This document shows, piece by piece, positions 31,255-43,200 of a DNA stretch of 64,000 bases. The notes under the pieces are model-generated. The model searched no databases, was not told the DNA's origin, and saw only the letters and a program-made list of their open reading frames with translations. The translations under genes were made by a program, and so were the position numbers. Source of the stretch: Mesostigma viride (Eukaryota > Streptophyta > Mesostigmatophyceae > Mesostigmatales > Mesostigmataceae); contig RPFO01001313.1 in NCBI GenBank assembly GCA_009746045.1, positions 250,001-314,000 of the forward strand, in the 5' to 3' direction. The number at the start of each line of letters is the position of its first letter. Positions within the stretch are counted from its first letter, which is position 1.

Positions 31255-34200
31255 CCTGGTGGGTGGTTTCCCAGATGGTGGTCTAGTCTCGGGGGCTGCA
31301 GGCCGGAGCGCTGTGCTTGGCGGCAGCAGCGCTGACGTGAGCATGATGCCAGGGACGTTGCAGGGAACATCCCCCAGCCAGGTGTCGGTGAGTGCGGCTC
31401 GCCCGCTGGGTGCGGGTATATGACATTCTAGACGGTGTGCTTGTTTGACACACGCATGTTATACGGCGTGTTTGTATCACACACACATGCTATGCGGCGT
31501 GCTTGTATCACACACGCATGTTATATGGCGTGCTTGTAGAACATACACGGTTGGGATGTGTGGGCAGATGGATGTGCTTAGATTGCGTTGCGGGCAGAAG
31601 GTGGGCAGAAGGATGGCTGTGTGGGTGGACGTGTGGGCAGAAACTGGGTGTGCTTACCGCGCTGCATGCCCTGTTTTTGTCCTGAGCGCGGGCACGCCTT
31701 GTGGCATGTTCTTATCCTGACCGCCATCGCTGTTTGTTCTATCCTGACCGCGGGCACGCCTTGTGGCATGTTCTTGTCCTGACCGCCATCGCTGTTTGTT
31801 CTATCCTGACCGCGGGCACGCCTTGTGGCATCTTCTTATCCTGACCGCCATCGCTGTTTGTTCTATCCTGACCGCGGGCACGTCTTGTGGCATGTTCTTG
31901 TCCTGACCGCCATCGCTGTTTGTTCTATCCTGACCGCGGGCACGCCGTGTGGCATGTTCTTATCCTGACCGCCATCGCTGTTTGTTCTATCCTGACCGCG
32001 GGCACGCCTTGTGGCATGTTCTTGTCCTGACCGCCATCGCTGTTTGTTCTATCCTGACCGCGGGCACGCCTTGTGGCATGTTCTTGTCCTGACCGCCATC
32101 GCTGTTTGTTCTATCCTGACCGCGGGCACGCCATGTGGCATGTTCTTGTCCTGACCGCCATCGCTGTTTGTTCTATCCTGACCGCGGGCACGTCTTGTGG
32201 CATGTTCTTATCCTGACCGCCATCGCTGTTTGTTCTATCCTGACCGCGGGCACGCCATGTGGCATGTTCTTATCCTGACCGCCATCGCTGTTTGTTCTAT
32301 CCTGACCGCGGGCACGCCATGTGGCATGTTCTTATCCTGACCGCCATCGCTGTTTGTTCTATCCTGACCGCGGGCATGCCATTGCTGTTTTTTTTGTCTC
32401 TCTTGTCCTGACCGCACCCTGCAGGGTGATGACGAGCCGATGAGCCCCGGCACGATGGCAGCAGGGAACCCGGAGGTGAGGCGTTGCTAATAATTGTTTA
32501 GTGCCTGTTTGAATAATAAGTAGCATCTGATCAAACGATGGCGGTGGGGAACCTGGAGGTGAGGCGTTGCTAATAATTGTTTAGTGCCTGTTTGAATAAT
32601 AAGTAGCATCTGATCAAACGATGGCGGTGGGGAACCCGGAGGTGAGGCGTTGCTAATAATTGTTTAGTGCCTGTTTGAATAATAAGTAGCATCTGATCAA
32701 ACGATGGCGGTGGGGAAACTGGAGGTGAGGCGTTGCTAATAATTGTTTAGTGCCTGTTTGAATAATAAGTAGCATCTGATCAAACGATGGCGGTGGGGAA
32801 ACTGGAGGTGAGGCGTTGCTAATAATTGTTTCGTGCCTGTTTGAATAATAAGTAGCATCTGATCAAACAATGGTGGTGGGTAACCCGGAGGTGAGGCGTT
32901 GCTAATAATTGTTTAGTGCCTGTTTGAATAATAAGTAGCATCTGATCAAACGATGGCGGTGGGGAACCCGGAGGTGAGGCGTTGCTAGTGGTCATGTTAG
33001 TGGTTTCTGTTAGTTGTAGACTAGTTTATAATTAGTGGATGGTGGTGATGGACAGCCCGGATCGAGCTTCTGTCATGCCAGTCCAGACATGAGTAGGGTG
33101 CCACTGCGATTGGTGTCTGCTACTTGGATAGCGTAACCTTAGAATTGCTGTATAGTGCCTGTATAGAAACGTGTTGTGTCCTGAATACCGAAATCCGCTG
33201 TGTCCGCCGGAACGCACACTTTGTTTACCCAACCTTTGATGCCCCAAACCCTTTGGTGCCCCAAACCCTTTGGTGCCCCAAACCCTTTGGTGCCCCAAAC
33301 CCTTCGGTGCCCATGCCGGACCACATACATTTCAGCAACTCAGAAGATGTCATGACGAGTTTCGAGCAAGTTTTCCTGTATAGATACAGCTAGGGAAGTG
33401 GAAAGCAAGCGAAATGATCATCAAACCAGGTGATGAGCATGATAATAAAATGATAATAGTGATAATAATGATAATAATGAAAATAATGATGATCTGGATG
33501 TTAATGGTTGTATTGAGGAGGAGAAATCCCCCTTTTGCAGAAGAGACCATAAACCGCAACGTCATCATGCAGCCACGTTTCATGCCTGCGCACCGGTCAA
33601 CACGCCAAACACTTCCTGCTTGCATGCATGCGTCTTGCCCCCTCTCCCCCCCCTCTCGGTGGCCGCAGAGTGCCCCACTGCCAGGGTTTGGGAGCGAGGG
33701 AGGGCTGACCCCGGTTGACCCCCCTGACGGAGACGCCGACCACCCCCACACGACAGCCTTGGCCGATGATGCGCCCGTCTCAGAGCGGCTCCCAACGGCC
33801 ACTAATGTCGCGGGTGGCAGCATCTTGAAGGAAGACAACCAGCGCCAGCAGCAGCAGCAACAGCAACAGGGGTCATCGCTGTCACCACGGCAAGAAGAGC
33901 GGGGGCCAAAGGGGCAAGCTGGTGACCACGAGACTGATGATGATAGTGATGATCATGGTGACGATGAGGAAGAGGAAGAGAAGCATGGGTGGCATGGGCG
34001 GGATGGGCGGGGTCAAGGCGGAGAGGGGCGGGGTGGGAATGCAGATCTGGGCGCTGAAGAGGGCGACCACTCCCAGGGAACCTTATTAGGCCGACGTGAC
34101 CACAAGCGGGAGCCAGGGGTGGGGGCGGAATCTGCCTCTGAGACTGGAGCTGCCGCTGCCGCTGCAGCAGCCGCTGCTGATGCTGATGCTGATGCTGGTT

Positions 34201-37200
34201 CAGTCGGACGTATCGTCCCCGCACAGGCCAGTGATGCCGATGGATGGAAGGCCGGCGACGCGGACTATTTCGTGGGCGTGTGCGAGGCGATCAAATCTCG
34301 CAAGCGCAAGGCGGCGTTGGCCGCCGAGAAAGGCCTCTCCGAGCAGCTGCAACCGCAAGCGCCCAGCGGGGGCCATAAACCGTCCCACCCCCGACCCGCG
34401 GATGCGAGTGGCCCCCCTGCAGGGAGGATTGAGACAGGGGGTGAAGGTGTCAGTAGTGGTCGGGGGGCGGAGAGTCTGTGCTCGTTCTGCGGAATGGAAG
34501 GGCCCAGCGCGGCGAGTGCAGGTCCACTCATGCGTCTCAAGGGCAAGGGGAAGGCGGTGGAGGCGAGCAGCGGGGGGGGAAAGGTGGCCGGGAAGGGCAA
34601 GAAGGACAGCATCACTTATGTCCACGAGCACTGCGCGACCTGGTATGTGGTCACTCTAGGTGGGTTGCAGGTGGTCACTGTACGTGTGGCATAGGTGGGT
34701 GGGGACTGTGCACGCGAACCTAGTTCATAGCCACTGCACCAACGTTCATGAACCTGCACTCTCCCTTGAGCATACTTAAGAGGAAATGGCATGCATGCAC
34801 TAATTATTGATCCTGTGAGAGTAAAACGATCCTCTGCTACCTAGGGCACCCAGCGACTACTTCCGCCCTCTAATACCCTAATTTTCTTGTCCTGCCTTGC
34901 CCCTTGGCTACTCCCTCAGTTATGTGGCACATCGCCCCGCCCCCCCCCCAAAAAAAAAAAATCTCCATTCTCACGGCCTCCGGAGATCTTGCTTTGTTGA
35001 TATTCCATCCTCTGCCGTGTCGTGGATGCTCCATCCTTGTCTTGTTGTCGCGCAGACTCGTCCGCTCTGCCCTTGTTGCCTCTCTCTCTCTCCACCTTGC
35101 GATGATATTCAGCACACGTTTCTTCCAGGGTGCCCGACATGTACTTTTATGTACAGCCCACCAGCTCAGCTTTTTCTTCAGCATTTTCTTCAGCTCTTTC
35201 TTCAGATTCTTCGTCGGCTTTTCTTCAGCTTTTTCTTTGGATTTTTCTTCAGCTCCACCCTGCTGTCATGCCCTGTCCCCCCTTGCTCATGCCACAACTT
35301 TTGCCATTCCTCCCCCCCCTTGGCTATTTCTTCATCCCCCCTTTGCTATCATTTGATATATCAGGGCGCCCAACGTGTACTTCAGCCCGAGAGGCGAGAT
35401 GGTCAACGTCCGCTCCGAGGTGTCGCGCGGCCGCCGCATCAAGTGCGCCAGCTGCAAGCGGCCAGGTGCCGCGCTGGGTTGCATGATCCCTACCTGCCGG
35501 CACAGCTACCACTACCCGTGCGCGCGCACCGTGGGGTGCCGTTTCGACGAGGTGGGGTGTTCACGTTCAACGGTTTATTCGCTATTCCGCTAACTTGATA
35601 ACTACATCCATGAGCTGTTACATGGATGTCGATACCTGATTACTTGCGTCTAACGGTGATGAAACCACGGCCTCGCACGCTAACCCGTTCGTAAGGTTTG
35701 GGGGTTGGGTTCGGAAAATGTTGAAACAGGGCAGCTCTTCTACTGACAACTGTTAGTTGTGCTTATAGAGTCTAGCTATCACACCAGAGCCTAGAGCCTA
35801 GTTGAATGCCCGTCCCTCATCGCTTCTGCCTTGTTACGCCCTGAGCGCGACCAAGCTTCTGCCTGAGTTGTGGGACGGGCATCCGAACCCGGCCTCTATT
35901 CTCCTCGTTATTTGTCATTTTGTCTCATGCATCCGCCTGTGTTGTGGCCTTTGCCCGTGGCCTTTGCTCACGACTTTTGTCGATCCGGTCTACCCCACGC
36001 CTGCTTGTCACCCTTGTCTGTCCTACCTACGGTCCGTCACCCTTGTCTGTACCTCAATGGTGCAGACAAAGGCCCGTAGGACATTGTCTGCTCACGATTG
36101 TATGCATCAAGCTGCATCAAGGATCTATGCCGCTACACAACAATTATTGGCCCCAAGTTTCCTGCGCTCTTTCACCTCATTGCAGTTTCACTTGCCCATA
36201 TGCCCCCATACGACCCTCAACACGTGGCAACACGCATTTGCCATGCTCTGCCCTCCCATAGGGGCATATAGGGCATATAGGGCATATAGGGCATATAGGG
36301 CGTATAGGGCATATAGGGCATATAGGGCATATAGGGCATATAGGGCATATAGGGCATATAGGGCATATAGGGCATATAGGGCATATAGGGCATATAGGGC
36401 ATATAGGGCATATAGGGCATATAGGGCATATAGGGCATATAGGGGCCGTGTTTAATAATACCCGTCCTCACTATCATTCCCCTGCACTTGCAGCAGTCTT
36501 CGTTCTTGTGCTCCCATACGTGATTGCTGTCGTCCCTATGGCCAATCTTTGTCTCGATCTTTTTCCTTATCCACACGGCGGGATGCAAACATCGTGCAAT
36601 TAAAAGAAAAAAACTTGTAATTCATTCATTCAAAAACATTGTAATTCAACCTTCTGCCCCGAGCATGCATGCAAATCTCCCCTGATCTCGAATTGCGGTT
36701 ACTCCCTGTATGCCCCTATGTGGCCCGCTGGACACTCTCTGCTTGGCTCACCCTTGCCAATGCAGGATGTGCTCGGCCTGCTGTGCCCTAAGCACGCCTC
36801 TGAGTCTCTTCCCTCGTCTCCTTACTCAATGCCCCTAATCATTATGTAACACGGCAGGATGCATTCGCTCTGCCCCGGGCAATGTCCTGGTCTATTCCCT
36901 TGTCCTTTTACTCGCCAAGATGCCCCAATATGCCCCAATATGCCCCAATATGCCCCAATATGCCCCAATATGCCCCAATATGCCCCAATATGCCCCAATT
37001 TGCCCCAATATGCCCCAATATGCCCCAATATGCCCCAATATGCCCCAATATGCCCCAATATGCCCCAATATGCCCCAATATGCCCCTACATGCCATTTAA
37101 TGCCCTTATTGGGCCCTTATGGGCCCTAAATGCCCCTATTTGGCCTTACATGCACGGCAGGACGCGTTTGTGATGCTGCGCCCTCAACGCTTGGCCTCAT

Positions 37201-40200
37201 GTTTCGCACTCGATGCCATCATGCCGCCACCACCCTTGTGACCACAGGACGCGTTTGTGATGCTGCGCCCTCAACGCTTGGCCTCATGTTTTGCACTCGA
37301 TGCCATCATGCCGCCACCACCCTTGTGACCACAGGACGCGTTTGTGATGCTGCGCCCTCAACGCTTGGCCTCATGCTTCGCACTCAATGCCATCATGCCG
37401 CCACCACCCTTGTGACCACAGGACGCGTTCGTTATGCTCTGCCCTGAGCACGCCTCCGAGTCCCTGCCCTGCGAGAACACAGATGGGAGCCTGTCCGGGT
37501 CGCAGCCTGCGTCGGATAAGCGCCGCCGCAAGGGCAGCAGCAGCCAGGAGGAGGAGGAGGGGAGCTCGAGTTCGGAGGAGGATGCCGAGTCTGAGGAGTC
37601 TGAGGAAGAAGAAGAGGAAGAGGAGGAGAAGAGAGAGGAGGAGAGGGTGGTGCAGCGGAGAGCCAAGGCCACTGGTGGTGTGGGGGCGGGCACCAGTAGT
37701 AGAGCCGGGGGGACGGCGGCAGTGGGACAAGGTGCACTTGCGGGTGCCAAGGGAGGTGCTGAGGTTGCGGCGGCACCTGCGAGGGACAGGCGGCCAGGGG
37801 CATTGGCTGCGATGGATGATGTCGCAGGGTAAGCCAGGGGTGTGCGCGCATCAATAGAATGTTGAACTATGATTCTGTGGCGGTACGATCGCCACAGTTT
37901 GTGAGAATGACTTGGGATGGATGAGAAGGAAACAGTCGTGTTTTCTTGTGGAAAGTATTTTGTTTTCTGGTGGGACAGTAATGGTGGCTCTTTAGGGCTC
38001 GTGCACGCTCATCGTTGCATTGGTTCTCACCACAGGAAGTGGTTCCCACCCTTTTCTTGCTCACTACCAGTGCCTGGCTGTACTCCGGTGCTGCTAGTCC
38101 TTGGCTAATGGCTGCACACCTGTGCTCTCAAAACCCGTTGCCATGGCCATGGACACTCTCTCCCTGCTGGACCCTCCCCCTCCCTGGCAGTTCCCCCGGC
38201 GCTGCAAAGCCCAAGAACTCGACAGCCACCACCCAGCTGCCGGCCGATGACGCGCAGCCGCGGAGACAGCCACCCGCGCAGCCACAAGCGCCGGTTGCAA
38301 CGGCCTCTCCACAGCGCCTGCAGCAGCTGCAGGCTAAGGCCCCTCTTGTCCTGTCCGAGAGAGGTAATGAGGACCGGAGCCTGAAGAAGAAAGCAAGAAG
38401 CGGCGACGTGAGAGCCAGTGATGCGTCGGATGACCGCTCGAAGCTAGCCAAGCAAGGAGCAGTGCCCAGAGCAGAAAACCGCCAGGTGTCAGACAAGCAG
38501 GGCCAGGCGAGGGATGGGGCAGTCCCTGGGGCGACCGCGTCCGCCACCTTGTTAGGGGACATTGCACGCACCAAACGCCCCGCCCCTGCAGCAGCGGTGG
38601 GGGCCAAGGTACCGACAGCCGCCATGGCAGCCAACACCCCACCCCTGGCCCGGGCCCCGAGTTCCGATAACCTCTCGAATCTTCGACAGAGGACGAGTGA
38701 CGTTACGGGGGAGCGAATCACTCCCAAACAAAAGAGACTTGAGTCAGGCACGGGGGCGGGGACTGGAACCGTCGCCACAGCCCTCACGATGGCGGCGTCC
38801 TCCTTGGCTACCCTCAAGGCCAGCGGGGGAAGTACCATCACCCCTGACCCTAAGACCTCAGAGGGGGCCACCGTCACTTCCAAGCCCAAGGCAACGGACG
38901 CGTCCGTGACGACTCCCAAGCCCAAGTCCCTGGAATCCCCCGCGAGGCCCGCCGTAGCAGCCACAACAAGCGCGACCCCCGCTGCAGCAGCAGCAACCAC
39001 GCCAGCCACACCAGCCGCACTGGCGAACCCTCGCGCCGCCTCGGTCCAGCCTCTCGGCCCCCGATCCATGAACCTGCTGCCGTCTCCCCTGCCAGCGACC
39101 AAGCCCGCGGTAACGGTTGCCAGTGGCAGCAACGTGGGGGAGGCCATCGCCGCCGTGGTCATGGCCCCGCCCGCCCCAGGGTCCCCCAGGGGTGTGGGCG
39201 CCCTCGCCGCCTCGTGCCCGTCCTCGGACGCGTCGACCGACAGCGGGAGCCGGGCCGGGTTGGTGGCGGCGGTCGGCGCCGCCGCCACCAAGTCGGCAAG
39301 CCCGCCCACCCCCCACGGCTGCCCTCACGACGAGGACGACAAAGAGAACAACGCGGGCGCGGCCGGCGGGATTACCGCGACCCCCATGCGTGCGCCGCTG
39401 GCCCCCAACCCCAAGCGCAAGGTGCCCCCTGAGGGGCCCCTGGGCGTAGCAGGCATGCGGACGCAGCCGTCCAAACGGGTGCTCTCGACACCTCCAGAGC
39501 CCCCGATTCCACCCCCGAAATTCGGGAGCCCCCCGCCGGGAAAGGCGAAGCCAGCGGGGGTGGCAGCAGGGGCAGCCGTGCCAGCCACCCCCGGCGCCAG
39601 TGGGGAGGTTGCGGCGGTCAGCTTCCCCGACACGCCAGGTGGCGCGCAGGCGAGCATCGCCAGCACGAGCACGCTGACGTCGTCGGCCCTGGTGCTGCCA
39701 AGTGGCAAGTGGGGGCCGAGCGTTGCGAGCAAGTGGGTGCTGACTGGATCGGGGCTGGACGTGAAGAGCAAGGTGGGTCGGGTCATCGCTGGGTTGCATT
39801 TGCATTTTCTCTCCATCATTGCTTCTCGCTATGCGTGATAGGCAGTACATGCTCCTTGATAGACCGTGGGACGTGAAGAGCATGGTGGATCACGGGCACC
39901 TTGTGACATGCTCGTCTCGTAGTAGAGCGGTGGGGCATTGGTTCTTTCGCTGGACTTAATGAAATTAATATATTATGTATTATGAGTAGGATCCGTAGCG
40001 GTAGGGGGTCGATATTCACGGGATGCACGGTGGGCTCTATACGGGGTCAGGGCTGGACGTTGTCTGCTTCCGATTACCACCTTGCCACATGCTCCCATCT
40101 GCCCCCTATCGCCGCCCTGACCCCTGCCCTTGCCCCCGACCTGCCCCCCCCCGCCATCTTCCCCCCCCCCCAACACCACCTCACTCCTTTCCCTTTCCAT

Positions 40201-43200
40201 CTACGGCTTCGCAACCTGCCTCTTGTCCCCTTCCCCCTTTGCCACCTGTCGCCCCCACCCTCAGGCCCGCCTGAGTGCTCTGGCCACATCATCGGGTGCC
40301 GCGGTCACCAAACAGTGGAGCCCCGGGGTTACCCACGTGGTGGTGGCGGTGGACGGCAAGGGGCGCGCGCGCCGCACACTCAAGTATCTTTCGGCCATCC
40401 TGCGGGGGCAGTGGGTGGTCAGCACGCAGTGTAAGTTGCAACCCTACACCCGACACCCTACACCCGACACCCTAATCAGTGGCCAGCACGAAGTGTAAGT
40501 TGCAAGCCTACACCCTAAACCCTAAACACATTGCTTTAAACGCTAAATTTTTGGGAGCCAGTGAGCAGACAGTACGGAGGAAGAGTTGTGTGAGGCGTGG
40601 TGCCCAGCCAGATTGCAGCATTGCGAAGAGTATTTTGCCTGTATTTACTGCACCCTTACTATGCCCTTTATTTCCCACCCCCCTTTATTTCCCACCCTCT
40701 GCTGGGTTCAGCCTTGCGAGGCGTCGTCACCTAGTGAATGGAGTGCCTTAGTTATGTTAGGGACTGATGTCTGATAAGGAATGAGTGTGAATGCCAGCAT
40801 GGCATCAGCAGCGCATGTGTACTACACCATACGCCTTCACTGAAAAATATGGATCGCTCAGCTCAGATGGCCACAGATAAATGGAGCAAATAGCTCAGCA
40901 AGTAGCTCTCTATGCAAGATGAGGATTTGTTACACCAGGACACTTAAGCCCCTTTGGCCTCGTGTCTGCTGCCCAGGCGACCCTGTGGCGTAGATCCTAA
41001 CTGTTTAGGGCATTGGGTAGAGGCCAGCCGATGCTCAACGAGGACGCGGATACCCCTGTTAGCGACACATGGCGCACCTGAGGGCTTTATTTTCAAGGCT
41101 GCCAACCATTCCAGAAAAGGCTTGGTCAACCTGAGCTTCCCGCTCCCATGCAACAATTCTGTAGTACATGAAAAAAACACAAAACATTCAATACTGGAGC
41201 GGTATTCCGTCGGCTGGCGTAAACGAGCTTACCTAAAAATAGACAGCATCGTGTCATGGGTCATGAGAACCATCAGCCGCGGCCACTCATCAATAATATA
41301 TTTGTTTATGGTTGCTCCTGCCACGTAAGTACAACCATAGTGCTGATATCATCCCGTCCATAAATGTGCCCGTAATTAATTCATTATTATCATTATTGTC
41401 ATTGGTTCACGTACTCACCATCCCACTTACGTGCGCCGCCAAAGTTTCAATATATAATCGAAGTTTCTTCCTGCCCCGCAGGGATGTTGGGTTGCCCCGT
41501 GAGACAACCGTATGGTACTACGACCACAATAGTGTACTATGACCACAATAGTGTACTATGACCACAATAGTGTACTATGACCACCATAGTGTACTATGAC
41601 CACCATAGTGTACTATGACCACCATAGTGTACTATGACCACCATAGTGTACTATGACCACAATAGTGTACTATGACCACCATAGTGTACTATGACCACCA
41701 TAGTGTACTATGACCACAACAGTGCACTATGACCGCAATAGTGTACTATGACCACAATAGTGTACTATGGACACCACACTGTACTATAGAATACCGTCTC
41801 ACTTGGACATGCCAACGATCCCATCCTCGTACCCCTTTGCAGGGATGACGGCATGCATCAAGGCGGGGGAGCCGTTGGACGAGGCTCGCTTTGAATGCAC
41901 GGGCGACCAGCAGGGGGGCAACGGGGGACCCTCCGCGGGACGCAAGCGGCTGCAGAGCGGGGTGAGCGGGGGAGGGTTAAAGGTTAGGGGTTGGGATTTA
42001 GTTATTTGGTTGGGGGCTTCAGAGGTCTGCCTTGACAGCATAAGCGGGTGGGCTGTGTGTAGAATAAGTGGGTGGGCTGAGTGTAGAATAAGGGGGTGGG
42101 CTGAGTGTAGAATAAGGGGGTGGGCTGAGTGTAGAATAAGTGGGTGGGCTGAGTGTAGAATAAGGGGGTGGGCTGAGTGTAGAATAAGTGGGTGGGCTGA
42201 GTGTAGAATAAGCGGGTGGGCTGAGTGTAGAATAAGTGGGTGGGCTGAGTGTAGAATAAGCGGGTGGGCTAAGTGTAGTAAGTGGGTGGGCTGAGTGTAG
42301 AATAAGTGGGTGGGCTGAGTGTAGAATAAGCGGGTGGGCTAAGTGTAGTAAGTGGGTGGGCTGAGTGTAGAATAAGGGGGTGGGCTGAGTGTAGAATAAG
42401 CGGGTGGGCTGAGTGTAGAATAAGGGGGTGGGCTGAGTGTAGAATAAGTGGGTGGGCTGAGTGTAGAATAAGCGGGTGGGCTGAGTGTAGAATAAGTGGG
42501 TGGGCTGAGTGTAGAATAAGTGGGTGGGCTAAGTGTAGTAAGTGGGTGGGCTGAGTGTAGAATAAGTGGGTGGGCTAAGTGTAGTAAGTGGGTGGGCTGA
42601 GTGTAGAATAAGGGGGTGGGCTGAGTGTAGAATAAGTGGGTGGGCTAAGTGTAGTAAGTGGGTGGGCTGAGTGTAGAATAAGCGGGTGGGCTGAGTGTAG
42701 AATCAGTGGGTGGGCTGAGTGTAGAATAAGTGGGTGGGCTGAGTGTAGAATAAGTGGGTGGGCTAAGTGTAGTAAGTGGGTGGGCTGAGTGTAGAATAAG
42801 GGGGTGGGCTGAGTGTAGAATAAGTGGGTGGGCTGAGTGTAGAATAAGCGGGTGGGCTAAGTGTAGTAAGTGGGTGGGCTGAGTGTAGAATAAGTGGGTG
42901 GGCTGAGTGTAGAATAAGTGGGTGGGCTGAGTGTAGAATAAGCGGGTGGGCTAAGTGTAGTAAGTGGGTGGGCTGAGTGTAGAATAAGGGGGTGGGCTGA
43001 GTGTAGAATAAGTGGGTGGGCTAAGTGTAGTAAGTGGGTGGGCTGAGTGTAGAATAAGTGGGTGGGCTGAGTGTAGAATAAGCGGGTGGGCTGAGTGTAG
43101 AATAAGGGGGTGGGCTGAGTGTAGAATAAGAGGGTGGGCTGAGTGTAGAATAAGTGGGTGGGCTGAGTGTAGAATAAGGGGGTGGGCTGAGTGTAGAATA

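Noticed and set aside
33414-33668. Extension of BRCA1 exon 6 upstream to the ATG at 33414
   Set aside because: The acceptor AG at 33667-33668 preceded by a C-rich pyrimidine tract joins exon 5 in phase; upstream sequence is a low-complexity ATAATGATAATA run typical of intron.
36908-37129. Repeats looking like a CRISPR array (also 30521-30754 and 31680-32395)
   Set aside because: The units are head-to-tail with no unique spacers, inside introns of a eukaryotic gene.
38128-39883. Minus-strand open frames of 341 and 393 codons
   Set aside because: They are antisense shadows of the GC-rich BRCA1 exon 9, whose plus frame joins neighbouring exons in phase.
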